In this document: piece after piece, positions 17,116-26,538 of the stretch
How the letters are laid out: each line of letters begins with the position of its first letter
How positions within the stretch are numbered: position 1 is the first letter of the stretch
Notes under the pieces: generated by a model
Seen by the model: only the letters and a program-made list of their open reading frames with translations
Told to the model about the DNA's origin: nothing
Databases searched by the model: none
Assembly (NCBI GenBank): GCA_003242885.1
Contig: QKMZ01000004.1
Location: 62,001 to 126,000, forward strand
Direction: 5' to 3'
Length of the DNA stretch: 64,000 nt
Source: Candidatus Melainabacteria bacterium
GTDB taxonomy: Bacteria > Cyanobacteriota > Vampirovibrionia > Obscuribacterales > Obscuribacteraceae
Position numbers and translations under genes: made by a program

Positions 17116-17449
17116 TGCGCTGTCCCTTCTTGCGGCGTTGATGAGCAATGGCGGCACCGGCAGCGGCACCACCTACCAGACCAGCGTCGCGGGAGCGACG
17201 GTCGCTCGACGAGCCGGAGCTGTCTGAGCTGTCAGTTGCATCAGATGAGACGTCGGCAGAGCTGCTGGCGCCTTCGATCCCCTTGGACGAATCGCCGCTA
17301 TCGCTGTCGCTGCCACCGCAGTCGCTGCAGTTACCGCTGTCGGAATCGCTTCCGCCACAGTCGCTGTCGCTTCCGCCGCAATCGAGGTCGAGACGTGGTG
17401 TCAGCCCGCCAAAGATCGAGCGGATGAGGTTGAGGAAAACCTCTTGCAT
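16970..17449 (-). CDS. Asp/Ser/Cys-rich protein overlapping the acyltransferase gene
   Basis: ATG 17449 with AGGAG six bases upstream opens a 159-residue frame. After a short hydrophobic helix (EVFLNLIRSIFGGL) comes a low-complexity block with repeats of CGGSDSD, a Ser/Asp stretch, a Gly/Ala segment (AGLVGGAAAGAAIA) and a Cys/Arg-rich end. The frame overlaps the start of the PlsC-like gene by 146 bases, unusual for bacteria; either one start is wrong or the C-terminal part is not conserved. Four CGGSDSD-type repeats suggest metal or calcium binding, which is a guess. Confidence 0.45.
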   Translation of the reverse strand: MQEVFLNLIRSIFGGLTPRLDLDCGGSDSDCGGSDSDSGNCSDCGGSDSDSGDSSKGIEGASSSADVSSDATDSSDSSGSSSDRRSRDAGLVGGAAAGAAIAHQRRKKGQRNANDATDEDLASIPRCQRAECQRNGRCDCGNGGEPYGKRPVRIRLRKR

Positions 17450-18081
17450 CGCGTTGCTCCTAAATTTTGAGTTCGGTGAATGTTGGACACGAACTTCTGC
17501 TCGCGCCAGAGACGATTCCCGTAACACACATACAGCCAGTCTTTCGAGCTGGAAAACCAAACCTCAGTCCACAGCGGAGGCATCGTTTTGCCCATGACCA
17601 AGTACTTTTACCTGGTGGATATTCGCTTTTAGGTGACTGAGGAAGATTCCTGCATATGACTTAGGGAAGAAAGATAGAACATTTAAGAGCCTATGTAGTT
17701 TGAGCATCTGAAGATATAAACGTTGCAGTTTTTTCTTCTTTACATCGTAACGATGTTCTTAACTGGCAAGCGGGCCCAAACTTTCCACTCTTGACCCGAC
17801 TGCCGCCTGCGGGGCGTCAGGTCATATCACCTCATGAACTCTTAGAGCGGTCACATCTCCTCTGTCTCTGGATGAAACTCTGCCAGTTAGCGCGAGGACC
17901 AGTCGATCCGGTTTCAGCTTCGGCTTCAGTTCTGCTTTCGCTTTGGTTCGATGACGTTCAACACCTTCTAATCTGCCCGCCACAAGTCCGCCACAGATCG
18001 ACCCGAGTTAGACCACAACCCGCGACTAAATTAGTCGGCACAGGCAGCCACCGGGCTAGCGCTTCTACAAGGAGTTTGAAA
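17450..18081. other. intergenic region between divergent genes
   Basis: About 630 bases, AT-rich at 17640-17770 and likely holding promoters for both directions. An open frame continues upstream of the gene at 18082 back to 17791, but it has no ribosome binding site there and precedes a clear signal peptide, so it is not coding. Confidence 0.4.
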
Positions 18082-18642
18082 ATGAGACGCGAAAACAGCG
18101 AGCACACTGGCAAGAAAAAACTGTCATTCTCTCTTCTTCTGGTTTCAATTTTCATCTCGGGATTGCTCAGCACCGCACCCGCACACGCACAGTACACAAC
18201 CGTTTCCCAACCATCGCTCGATCCATTCGCCGACAATCACGGACAGTTTGCAAGCTCCTACGAAGGGAATACAGGCACACAAAGTTTTCACTTCATGGAT
18301 GCCCTCGCACCAAAATTACAGGGCGCGACAAATGGAACAATCGCACCGCAAGGTGCTGATGCCACCTACATCACAGGCATAAACACCGCCGGAACAGTAC
18401 GCGTAAACAACCTTTCCAACCTGGAAGCTTTGCTCAACATCATCGCCAACGGCATGGAAATTCTCGGCGTCGCCTGGGGCGGACCGACTCTCATTTACGG
18501 CTTCATGAAGATGGCGGCCGGCAGCAAGGACGCTGTAAAAGGCATCATCCATGGATGCTGCGGAGTGACCGGCGGTCTGGCAACACCTGGGCTGATCAAC
18601 TGGCTGGTCGCCTCTGCACGCGACGCAAATCTCTTCAGCTAG
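18082..18642 (+). CDS. exported small protein with paired hydrophobic segments (VirB2/pilin-like layout)
   Basis: A 186-residue protein from ATG 18082 with AAGGAG upstream. It has a signal peptide ending AHA-Q (LSFSLLLVSIFISGLLSTAP), a polar middle and two closely spaced hydrophobic segments near the C-terminus (ILGVAWGGPTLIYGFMKMA; CCGVTGGLATPGLINWLVA). Such a layout is seen in TrbC/VirB2 pilins and in some surface-layer subunits, but there are no secretion genes around. The next gene has a similar build, so the two may work together. Confidence 0.55.
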   Translation: MRRENSEHTGKKKLSFSLLLVSIFISGLLSTAPAHAQYTTVSQPSLDPFADNHGQFASSYEGNTGTQSFHFMDALAPKLQGATNGTIAPQGADATYITGINTAGTVRVNNLSNLEALLNIIANGMEILGVAWGGPTLIYGFMKMAAGSKDAVKGIIHGCCGVTGGLATPGLINWLVASARDANLFS

Positions 18643-18724
18643 GAATTACCACTCGTTCCACGAATGTTCAATAACGAGTTCCAAAACCCAATCCACCCGC
18701 TCCTTCTTTCACACTGAGGCAGAC

Positions 18725-19165
18725 ATGATTATTTCGAACTTCTCCGCATTCGCATCAAAGAAAAACATTACCAAGACAGTTCTCATGGTATCCCTAGCAG
18801 TGGCATTCGCAATACCGGCAAACGCGCAATACATGGTTATCGACGGCGTTAGCGCTAAGCCAAATGCTTTCGCAGAGCCAGTTTGCTGCCAGACTATTTA
18901 TGTACAAGACTACAGCAGTTTCAGTGGAATTAACGATTTGGCAAAGGGTAACGATTTGACGAGCACAGCGATTATCAATGGTTTGTTCGATGGGTACATC
19001 GGGGTATTCGGTGCAAGCATCGGCATCCCAGCCATTATGATTGCCGTGCTTCGTCTTTTCGTGAGCAAACAACAACAGCCCAAGAGGATTCGCAGAAACA
19101 GTTTCCAACTGCCGGCAGCGCCTGCTTCATCAAGCTATTTCAAACCGTCACCCGTTCGTTTCTAA
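18725..19165 (+). CDS. exported small membrane protein
   Basis: A 146-residue protein with GAGG five bases before its ATG, 82 bases after the previous gene. Signal peptide (TVLMVSLAVAFAIPANA-Q), two adjacent cysteines (VCCQ), then one hydrophobic segment (YIGVFGASIGIPAIMIAVLR) and a basic Pro/Ser-rich tail. It shares with the upstream protein the Ala-x-Ala-Gln-Tyr start of the mature chain and a late hydrophobic segment. Function unknown. Confidence 0.55.
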   Translation: MIISNFSAFASKKNITKTVLMVSLAVAFAIPANAQYMVIDGVSAKPNAFAEPVCCQTIYVQDYSSFSGINDLAKGNDLTSTAIINGLFDGYIGVFGASIGIPAIMIAVLRLFVSKQQQPKRIRRNSFQLPAAPASSSYFKPSPVRF

Positions 19166-19213
19166 CCGTAGGTGAGCCGCATGCGCGACCCCTGCGAATG
19201 CCTTGCATCGCCC

Positions 19214-19948
19214 CTACAGTTTTCTGATGTCGTTCTCAATCCAGTCCAGAAGTCGGTTCACGATCGTTTCGCCTTTATCTTTAGTGGCAAGGGTCGAATC
19301 ACCCCAAGCTCCGGTCGGCGAATATACCGCATTGGCATCGCGGGCTTTTTGCTCATCTCGGTGAAGGGGACCGGGAGCATTTCCATGAAAGTCCTTTTCC
19401 GCTTTCTCCATATGCACTACATTCGGTGCAAGGAAAAGCATGATCGATGTTTCAATTTCATCGGCGTGTCCACCACCAGACTGTTGCGAAATTCCTTGTG
19501 CCGCAACATCGAGAGCTCTTTTAAAATCAGTGTAAGAGAAACTGAGAGTGGGGTGATTCTCCTTCAAAAACTCACTCACTTTTGAAAGAACCCGGGTTGT
19601 GGAAACACCGGTGTTGAGCACGTAAATTTTCTTGCAGCCAAACCGCGCAAGCCCAGTGCAAGTTTCCCCGATAAGAGCTGCGGATGTTTCCAATGAAAGC
19701 GAAATAGAACCTGGATATTCGACAAAGGCTGGGTAAAACGAAGTTCCGATCGTTGGCATAACAACGATGTTCAGCCGTTTTCCAAGATTATCGACCAAAC
19801 CGTCCACTAATAATTTGTCGTTGTTGAGTGGCAAATGTTTGCCGTGTTCTTTAAGCGCGGCACCCAGCGGAATGACGATCATTGAGTCTTCGCGCAAAAC
19901 TTCTTCAGCTTCCAGCCAGGTGAGGTTTTCCAAAAAAATTGCAGTCAT
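19214..19948 (-). CDS. creatininase-family amidohydrolase
   Basis: A 244-residue metal-dependent hydrolase fold. Metal-binding motifs of the family are present: IPLGAALKEHGKHLPLNND near residue 27 (Glu and His), GGHADEIETSIML near 160, and a C-terminal PTGAWGDSTLATKDKGE block. Known relatives act on creatinine or on formamide intermediates in riboflavin/F420 and mycofactocin synthesis (ArfB, MftE); the substrate here is unknown. It converges on the gene ending at 19165. Confidence 0.85.
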   Translation of the reverse strand: MTAIFLENLTWLEAEEVLREDSMIVIPLGAALKEHGKHLPLNNDKLLVDGLVDNLGKRLNIVVMPTIGTSFYPAFVEYPGSISLSLETSAALIGETCTGLARFGCKKIYVLNTGVSTTRVLSKVSEFLKENHPTLSFSYTDFKRALDVAAQGISQQSGGGHADEIETSIMLFLAPNVVHMEKAEKDFHGNAPGPLHRDEQKARDANAVYSPTGAWGDSTLATKDKGETIVNRLLDWIENDIRKL

Positions 19949-20135
19949 TGAATTTGATAACCTATCAAACGTCGCTATTCATCAAGGTTTCCGAAGGCAT
20001 CAAGCAAAACGAACAGTCTTGCAAATCACCTTCAATTACAACAGTCGCTTTACATGCCAATGGTCAAGAGAGGACATTTCAGCCTGCACGTATGATAATT
20101 GCTTCCCCGGCACCAAACCTGAAGCAAGTCACGTC

Positions 20136-20732
20136 ATGGAAATCAAAATCACCGTAGCCTCCAAAATGGCAGTTATAAAAACCTTGAGCGCTCTCATCGC
20201 GTTATCGTTTTTAGCAGGCTGCGAAAGCCCCGAACAGCAAGCCAAAGAGCGTGCTGAGACGATGAAGAAAATGGCCATTCAGGTAACAAAACATCTGCTG
20301 GATAGAGATCCGTCGACACTCTCTGAATCGACAAACTTCTTGCGCGGACAAGAATTAACCGATGATTGCATCGCCAAACTTTCGAAGTTGGAAGTGATAC
20401 CCAACGCCGGATTGGACGTCATCAAAGAGAAGACAATTGCCGAAGACGAGAAGCGCCGGAATGTCGTAGAAGTCACTTCTGCAACTGCCATGGTGCCAAT
20501 CGATAAGACATCGACGCCCTTCAAAGTAGCCGGCAAGAACATCATCAAAGTCGAAGGAAAACCGGACAAAGTTATACCGTTTTCACTGACGATGACTTTG
20601 AAGCTTACTCCCGAAATGCAGGGTTATCCGCGAGTCACGGATGTGAACGGTCTAACCCACGAAGACATTTACGGTGGGCCGGAACCCAAACCGATGAAAG
20701 AAGCGAAGGGCAGAAAACGGCGCGGTCACTAA
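20136..20732 (+). CDS. putative lipoprotein
   Basis: A 198-residue protein. The signal peptide ends with a lipobox (SFLAGC) at about residue 28, so the mature protein would be lipidated at Cys and anchored to a membrane. Start is ATG 20136 or 20166; both keep the signal. The mature part is charged and ends in a basic tail (KGRKRRGH). No family recognised; the strand-rich middle (VVEVTSATAMVPI) resembles small periplasmic domains. Confidence 0.65.
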   Translation: MEIKITVASKMAVIKTLSALIALSFLAGCESPEQQAKERAETMKKMAIQVTKHLLDRDPSTLSESTNFLRGQELTDDCIAKLSKLEVIPNAGLDVIKEKTIAEDEKRRNVVEVTSATAMVPIDKTSTPFKVAGKNIIKVEGKPDKVIPFSLTMTLKLTPEMQGYPRVTDVNGLTHEDIYGGPEPKPMKEAKGRKRRGH

Positions 20733-21141
20733 TTCTTCGCAACGATTTTTCGTTTTCCTTAACAAGACCTAGCGCAAACAGCTGTTCATGCGCTTCTTCA
20801 ACACGCGCTGAAAAGCGCCTAAAGAAAAGTTCGCCAAGCTCGGCAAGCGAAGCGAGCTGTTGAAATACAACTTTACAACACATCAAGAGATGTTCATTGA
20901 GCCAAACAGGTTCTACGGATAGGTTCTTAGTGTTCGTTTTTTCTCTCACCTCCCGTATCCGTTCAAACCCAAAACTCTGTTCTGTACTCCCTTTTGTTCT
21001 TTCTTCCGCCTGCGGTCAGGTGGCAAGGGGAGCATGCGCTTTGAGTTTTTGGTGAGAAGACAAAACGAAGGACGATTCAATAGTTTTCCCCCGGTCGTGC
21101 CAATGCTCAGGCAACCGGCACTCAAACCTTTAGGAGAAGAT
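20733..21141. other. intergenic region, no gene seen
   Basis: About 410 bases. Minus-strand frames across it lack ribosome binding sites. It marks the change from AT-rich to GC-rich coding sequence. Confidence 0.4.
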
Positions 21142-21759
21142 ATGGCCCAAAGCCAAAGTCCGAAACAATCGCAACGATTCCAACTGAGCGTCGTCGCCGT
21201 CATCCTCGCCATGAGCGCGGTCACCCTGGTGGCATTCTCCCCCAGCCTGGTCAGCCTCGCCCAACAGTCGAGCGTGCAGGTGTCACAGCCTCTGGTGACC
21301 TCGAGCCTCACACGGCTGAGCACTTCAACGCAGACCGCCGAACGCCTTCAGGCAGTCGCGTGGCTCGGCAAGCACGTCACGACCCCGTCGACCAACGAGC
21401 TCAACACTCTGGCGCAAGCACTCCAGACGGACAGCGATCCGACTGTGCGCGCTTCGGTCGCGAATGCCTTCAAGCAGATCGCCATCAACCAGAAGCAGAA
21501 TCCGGGGGCGGTTGGACATGCTCGCAACGTCGAGCCGCAACTGCTCGAGATTCTCGAGTCGTCATACAGCAAGGAAAAGAACGCCGTCGTGCGCCGGTGC
21601 ATTGTGGAAGCAGCTGCGCAGCTGACCTATCCGCAGGCGGCTTACTTCATCACGCGCGCCAAGCAGGACAGTGACCCGAGCGTCAGCGCCGCCGCGAAAG
21701 AAGCGGAGCATGCCCGCGACCTGTCCACGCCAGCAGCTTTCGCACCGCCCCTGAAGTAA
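21142..21759 (+). CDS. membrane-anchored HEAT-like repeat protein
   Basis: A 205-residue protein from ATG 21142 (AGGAGA upstream). One N-terminal hydrophobic segment (LSVVAVILAMSAVTLVAFSP) anchors it. The rest is helical pairs with HEAT/PBS-lyase-like features: AVAWLGKH, DPTVRASVANAFKQIA, AVVRRCIVEAAAQL, DPSVSAAAKEAEH. Such domains bind proteins. It is followed after 63 bases by another gene in the same direction. Confidence 0.65.
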   Translation: MAQSQSPKQSQRFQLSVVAVILAMSAVTLVAFSPSLVSLAQQSSVQVSQPLVTSSLTRLSTSTQTAERLQAVAWLGKHVTTPSTNELNTLAQALQTDSDPTVRASVANAFKQIAINQKQNPGAVGHARNVEPQLLEILESSYSKEKNAVVRRCIVEAAAQLTYPQAAYFITRAKQDSDPSVSAAAKEAEHARDLSTPAAFAPPLK

Positions 21760-21822
21760 GGGACGGCATCGACAAGAAAACCACCACACTGCGAATAGAT
21801 GCTCACGCATCAGAGGACAAGA

Positions 21823-22332
21823 ATGACGGAAAAGACTAACGAAGCAAAGCCCGATCTACTCGGTCTGTTGCTTTTGTCGCTGACCACTCAGGAGCAATGT
21901 GCGACCTTCGCACACGGCGAACTGGGTCTGTGCGACAACCATCAGAATCACGAGTCTTGCACCTCGCCTGGGGAATTGATCCGCCAGGCCTCCGAACTCG
22001 CCGTGAGCGCCCGAGAAACAGCCTCTAATACGGCTTCGGCTCACAGTGTTCGCGGGCGCCAGCTGGACTACGTGCACGCTCAAGCGGGTGCGCTGGTTCA
22101 GATGACCGAACGGTACATCACTCAAGCGCGGCAACGGCGCGACATCCTGCAGCAAACGCAGCATTCCGCTGCAATGGGCTATGTCGACGCAGAAGCTGGA
22201 TTGCGGGCCGATGGCGCCGCCAATCAACTGGCTGCCTGCCTCGTCGCGCTGGAATCCTTCATTCTCGCCGTTCGCGCCCTGGCGCATCAGTCGATCGCAG
22301 TCGTCGCCATCTCGATGGGGACGCCTCGATAA
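21823..22332 (+). CDS. hypothetical helical protein
   Basis: A 169-residue protein from ATG 21823 with AGAGGA upstream. The first 45 residues carry three cysteines and several histidines (QCATFAHGELGLCDNHQNHE), perhaps a metal site. The remainder is long amphipathic helices rich in Ala, Gln and Arg. No family recognised. Probably cotranscribed with the HEAT-like gene. Confidence 0.55.
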   Translation: MTEKTNEAKPDLLGLLLLSLTTQEQCATFAHGELGLCDNHQNHESCTSPGELIRQASELAVSARETASNTASAHSVRGRQLDYVHAQAGALVQMTERYITQARQRRDILQQTQHSAAMGYVDAEAGLRADGAANQLAACLVALESFILAVRALAHQSIAVVAISMGTPR

Positions 22333-22362
22333 ATAAACGCCTGAAATAACGGCGTACAAAGG

Positions 22363-22429
22363 CAGGCGGGGTTGTGCTCCGGATTACCGATTGCGAAAGC
22401 ATCCGGCTCCGAAGTCGCAACCTCGCCTG
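22363..22429 (+). terminator. nested stem-loop after the gene at 21823
   Basis: CAGGCGGGGTTG (22363-22374) pairs with CAACCTCGCCTG (22418-22429) with one G-U; inside, CCGGAT (22379-22384) pairs with ATCCGG (22401-22406), and a GC-GAAA-GC tetraloop hairpin precedes the latter. Confidence 0.6.
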
Positions 22430-22637
22430 TTCTTCTAGGTCTCATTTTTACTACCCGTTTTAGTATCAACAGCCATTAAAACAAGCAGCAGGAGAAGATG
22501 GTCGAAGAGAGCTGCTTTTAGCAACTCCAACGACCACCAAAACCTGCCGCTTGCCGAACGCATGAAGCTGCTCAACCTGGGTGCACCCGCGGTTTATTCA
22601 CCGACGGACAGTTCCAGTACAAGCCGCCCCCGCGCGC

Positions 22638-23603
22638 TTACGCCTTGGCACCTTCCTCGTGGCGCTGGTCCTTCAGAGCAGACGGACGGGTAGCCGGCGT
22701 CGCAGCCAGGCCTTCCATGATCTGCTGGCGGAACGCACCGACGCCGTCGGGAGTGACGGGCACGAAGATGACCTTGTCGCCGGCCTTGCCGCCGAGCTGA
22801 GACAGAGTCTCGAAGTACTGCGTCATCATGAGCATGTTCATGAGGGTTTCCTCACTCACGCCCGGATACGCGGACTTCAGCTCTTCCACCGACTGCTTGG
22901 CGCCGTTGATGATGGCCAGACGCTGGGCAGCGATACCTTCACCCTTGAGGCGGTCGGCTTCTGCCTGAGCCTCAGCGTTCTTCACGCGCAGGGTCTTCTC
23001 GGCTTCACCGCGAGCATTGGCGGCCTGCGCCTCACGCTGGGCGGCGTTAATCTCGTTCATCGCTGCCTTGACCTTCGCGTCCGGCTCGATTTCAGTGACC
23101 AGCACCTTGCCGATCTCATAGCCGAAGTCGGTCATGTCGTGCATCAGCTCCTGGCGAACGGCCTGGGCGATGTGGTCCTTGCTGTCGAAGATCTCGTCCA
23201 GCGTCAGCTTCGGCACTTGCGAGCGAACGACGTCGAACACGAAGGTCTCGATCTGCTGCTTCGGGGTGGCGAGCTTGTAGAACGAGTCAGCTTCACGACC
23301 TTCCAGGACGTTGTAGTTGACCGTGCAGCTCACGCGCACAGACACCTTATCCTTGGTAATGGAGTCGACGTTGATGGTGTGCTGCTCGACCTGCAGGCTG
23401 AGCGTGGCGCGCACGGTGTCGATGAAAGGGATCTTGGCGTTGAGGCCGGCGCCGGCAGTGCGCTGGTACTTGCCGAAGCGCTCGATGATCTTGACCGTGC
23501 GGTTGCTGACCGAGAAAAGCGAACTGATAGCTGCGGACAGCAGGATGATGCCGCCGAGCACGATGAGAGAGATGGTTACGATACTTCCGATTCCGAGGTC
23601 CAT
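22638..23603 (-). CDS. SPFH/band-7 (stomatin-like) membrane protein
   Basis: A 321-residue protein with AGGAGA before its ATG. One N-terminal membrane segment (IVTISLIVLGGIILLSAAIS) is followed by the SPFH domain (NRTVKIIERFGKYQRTAGAG, FIDTVRATLSLQ, SITKDKVSVRVSCTVNY) and an Ala/Glu-rich coiled coil (AAQREAQAANARGEAEKTLR). It is the length and order of QmcA/stomatin-type proteins that form oligomeric membrane scaffolds and influence proteases. No NfeD partner gene is next to it. Confidence 0.9.
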   Translation of the reverse strand: MDLGIGSIVTISLIVLGGIILLSAAISSLFSVSNRTVKIIERFGKYQRTAGAGLNAKIPFIDTVRATLSLQVEQHTINVDSITKDKVSVRVSCTVNYNVLEGREADSFYKLATPKQQIETFVFDVVRSQVPKLTLDEIFDSKDHIAQAVRQELMHDMTDFGYEIGKVLVTEIEPDAKVKAAMNEINAAQREAQAANARGEAEKTLRVKNAEAQAEADRLKGEGIAAQRLAIINGAKQSVEELKSAYPGVSEETLMNMLMMTQYFETLSQLGGKAGDKVIFVPVTPDGVGAFRQQIMEGLAATPATRPSALKDQRHEEGAKA

Positions 23604-24660
23604 ATGAGTCTCCTGGATACGTTGTTTACAGCAAGCTCGAGGCGCGGCTTGCGTGTTTGAAAGCGCGACATTGCGCGAGTTTCAGGTGCGGAATGCGCCG
23701 ATTCCTTGCTTCTCGAAAATCCGTCTCACCACCAGTGGTATCACCAAATGCGCGAGCACACAGCCGTTTGGAAACGGGGTCAGATGAACTGAAAGTGTGT
23801 GCAAGAGGTATTGGGAGACTGGTTTGGTTGTTTAGAAACGGAGTGAAGAAGCGCCATACGTTAGGAAGAACTCTTGCGCGAGTACAAATCTGGTGGGAAG
23901 AAAGCTTTACAGGCGCGCGGATCAACAACTGATTCTATTGACAATGCGACAAGAAAGGTGACTGACATCTACGAATAGCTAAGAGACTAAAGGGACTCTT
24001 CAATACTTGACAAAATTCTTTTTGGGTGACGCACAAAAGCCTCATGGATTGCCTGATTCCAGCCTCACGCAACAGCGCAAAAGTTGTCATTAAGGCACAA
24101 CTAATATTGGAGTTCTGAAAGTCGTTAGAATCCTTCTCGACCAACAATCGCAAAATACCGCACCAGCAAAGCCTTTCCAGCAACAACACTCAGCCTCGCG
24201 CGGCTCACGCATCTTGGCAACCAGTCGAACGCAAAACCTATCTCGAGCCGGAGATACCCTCATCCACTAGCTCTCCTTGAGCTTATCCACCGCTAACTAT
24301 AGCTAGCGTCTCTTCTCTCAGCTCAGTCAGTCAGTTTTTATTCTTTGACACTGCTTGAAGACTCAAGAGTTCACTCGATAGGCTCCTTATGTCGCTTCTT
24401 TTTCTCTTGTCTGAGTTCAAATCACCTTTTCTCACCCGCCGCCCAGCCCAACCGCCTTTATTTCATCAATGCGTATTGCGCATCGATGAGGCATATTTGG
24501 CGGTTCTAGCTTGGATTTTGCGCACGTGGTGATGGCGACAGATTTGCGCTCGGACATTTTAGGCGGCTTCAAATCCGTCGAAACAAACTCCGCTCAATGT
24601 TCTGCAATGCGACCTGCAATGCGTTCAGAGAGCGGCAAAAAGACCAGGAGAATTCAACGT
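23604..24660. other. long intergenic region, no supported gene
   Basis: About 1,050 bases between divergent genes. Frames up to 100 codons are present near 23630-23930 but lack ribosome binding sites and family features. An imperfect hairpin TCATCAATGCG...CGCATCGATGA lies at 24463-24489. This region presumably carries the promoters of the SPFH gene and of the gene at 24661. Confidence 0.4.
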
Positions 24661-25644
24661 ATGTGCGTTTCACTGCACCCGGCTCACTTCTCGGATACGA
24701 TCGTCGGCGCTTTCGTTGGGGCTGACGGTCGTCGCTACCTCGCCTATCAGAACACCGCCTCCAATCTCGCTTCCGGCGCGCCCGCAGCGACGACTCCGAA
24801 GGAGACCACCACTCGCAAGCCCGTTCGTCGCGGCACTCGTCGCAGCGGCAATTGGTCCTTCGAGGAAGCGGTGACCCCCAAGGCGACCGGCAAAACCACC
24901 GCTGCCTCCACCGGCAACGCGATGATTCTGCCCATTCCCGACGCCGTCGGCAACATCGAGGTCATCGACACGACCTCGTGCCCGAACTTCCTGAAGGATA
25001 TCCGCTCCGCGCTCACGCCCCGCTCTCGCAGCGCCGGCCGCCGCGGTGCCTCCTTCGGTGCCGACTCCAAGTCGGTTCGCATCATCGAATTCGACGTCTA
25101 CACCATCGTCATCGCCAAGAGCGCCAAGGACCTCGCCAAGGCCATCAAGAGCGACGCCATCTCCAACGATCGTCGCCCGGCGCTGAACGACGAGATCTTC
25201 AAGGCCTACGCCAAGTGGTACCCCAACTGGGCGATCGCCGTGTGCTGCTTCAGCAACACCGATGCCCAGCGCGCCAAGCCCTTGCTCTTCTCTTATGAGC
25301 CCACCAAGCAGGACGACAAGGACTACCTGTTCGTCCCCACGCTCGACGCTCACGACGGCACGGCTCCCGATCTGAACGCCAAGGTCGACGTCGATCACAC
25401 GATCTTCGTCGCCACGCCGGACATGTCGGATGTGCACAGCATGACCGTGTTCTACTCCGACCCGACGATCGAACTCGGCGTCGCCGAGCTGCTTCCGCGC
25501 AAGGTGATGGGCAAGGTCGTCAGCGGCTCGTACCGCAATGGCGACGTCGTCTTCAAGTGCAGTGACTTGGAGTCCGGCGTCGTGCGCGGCCTGCGTGCTC
25601 TGCCTCCGGGCGCGCCGCAGGCTGCCACCAAGGAGTTCATCTAA
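24661..25644 (+). CDS. unknown protein, highly C-ending codons
   Basis: A 327-residue protein from ATG 24661 with AGGAG ten bases upstream. The N-terminal part begins CVSLHPAHFSDTIVGAFVG, then an Arg/Thr-rich linker (about 45-70) and a body of about 240 residues with alternating strands and no membrane segment or signal. NWAIAVCCFSNTDAQRAKPL and DHTIFVATPDMSDVHSM are the most distinctive blocks. I do not recognise the family. Codon use is like that of the Ubl and TerD genes, which suggests strong expression. It is followed by a good terminator. Confidence 0.6.
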   Translation: MCVSLHPAHFSDTIVGAFVGADGRRYLAYQNTASNLASGAPAATTPKETTTRKPVRRGTRRSGNWSFEEAVTPKATGKTTAASTGNAMILPIPDAVGNIEVIDTTSCPNFLKDIRSALTPRSRSAGRRGASFGADSKSVRIIEFDVYTIVIAKSAKDLAKAIKSDAISNDRRPALNDEIFKAYAKWYPNWAIAVCCFSNTDAQRAKPLLFSYEPTKQDDKDYLFVPTLDAHDGTAPDLNAKVDVDHTIFVATPDMSDVHSMTVFYSDPTIELGVAELLPRKVMGKVVSGSYRNGDVVFKCSDLESGVVRGLRALPPGAPQAATKEFI

Positions 25645-25743
25645 GCGAAAGAGTTCTAGGGTTTAAGCGCGGATGTGCGAGGAATTGCCTAGAACTCCAG
25701 TTTAGAACGTACCCCGGAATGCCTGACGGCACTTAGTGATTCT

Positions 25744-25785
25744 GGGAAGAACGGAGGGCCAAAAACCCTCTGTTCTTTCCCTTTT
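25744..25785 (+). terminator. Rho-independent terminator
   Basis: GGGAAGAACGGAGGG (25744-25758) pairs with CCCTCTGTTCTTTCCC (25766-25781), followed by TTTT. It ends the transcript of the gene at 24661. Confidence 0.8.
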
Positions 25786-26008
25786 GCACGCACATTACTA
25801 TCACGCATAGTGTTGCCATCAAAAAAGTACAAAGACCCAGATCCCATGCTGAATTTACCAATTGCACAGAAACAACATAGAGCATTCTGCAACTCTTTGT
25901 GTGCGTGTGGATTTGATTGTGAACCCGTAGTGCGCGTCGCAAGAGCGGCAGGACGACAGTGTTTTCACCATCGCCCCACCTGGCTCATGCCAAACTTACT
26001 TGCCGAAA

Positions 26009-26476
26009 TTATTTGCCGAACCGCCAGCCGACGAAATCGCCGTTGGGGTCCAGGGTGACGGTGAGCGGCACGCCGAACTTGGAAGTTCCGAGCGTGAAGT
26101 TGCCCTTGCCGTCGGTGCTTATGATTACCTCGGTGACGGAAAACTTGAAACCGACAGGTGGCTGCACTTTGACACCGGAGATGTCGCTGATGATCAGCCG
26201 TTCGCCCGTGCCGCGCACAGTGAAGCGAACTTCCTTCTCGGCGAAGGCAGTGAAACCGTAGCGCGGAGGCATCTGCGCCGGGACCTTGCCCGAGCAGAGG
26301 AAGCGATCGCCGCGTCGAGTAACGCTGTCGGGTTTTCCGAAAGCGAGCGATTCGACGTGAGCGCGCAGGTCGCCGGCTTTGGCGAGGAGATCTGCCCATT
26401 TGACAGTAACGCCGTCCGGAAGCGCATCGTAGATTTGCTTGCGGATTGAGGCGATTGTATCGGAAGATTGGGTCAT
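26009..26476 (-). CDS. hypothetical protein
   Basis: A 155-residue protein from ATG 26476; another ATG seven codons earlier is possible. The first third is helical (SIRKQIYDALPDGVTVKWAD), the rest strand-rich with KVQPPVGFKFSVTEVIISTD and LTVTLDPNGDFVGWRFGK. GC-rich codon use matches neighbouring GC-rich genes. No family recognised. Confidence 0.5.
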   Translation of the reverse strand: MTQSSDTIASIRKQIYDALPDGVTVKWADLLAKAGDLRAHVESLAFGKPDSVTRRGDRFLCSGKVPAQMPPRYGFTAFAEKEVRFTVRGTGERLIISDISGVKVQPPVGFKFSVTEVIISTDGKGNFTLGTSKFGVPLTVTLDPNGDFVGWRFGK

Positions 26477-26538
26477 GCTGCACCCATTAAGTTGCACCGC
26501 ATGTAGTGGCGGCTGTGAACCTCATTTCGGAGGCATAA

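Noticed and set aside
23626-23932. Overlapping 90-100 codon frames on both strands
   Set aside because: No ribosome binding site, Arg/Ser/Cys-rich translations, no family; both frames mirror each other.
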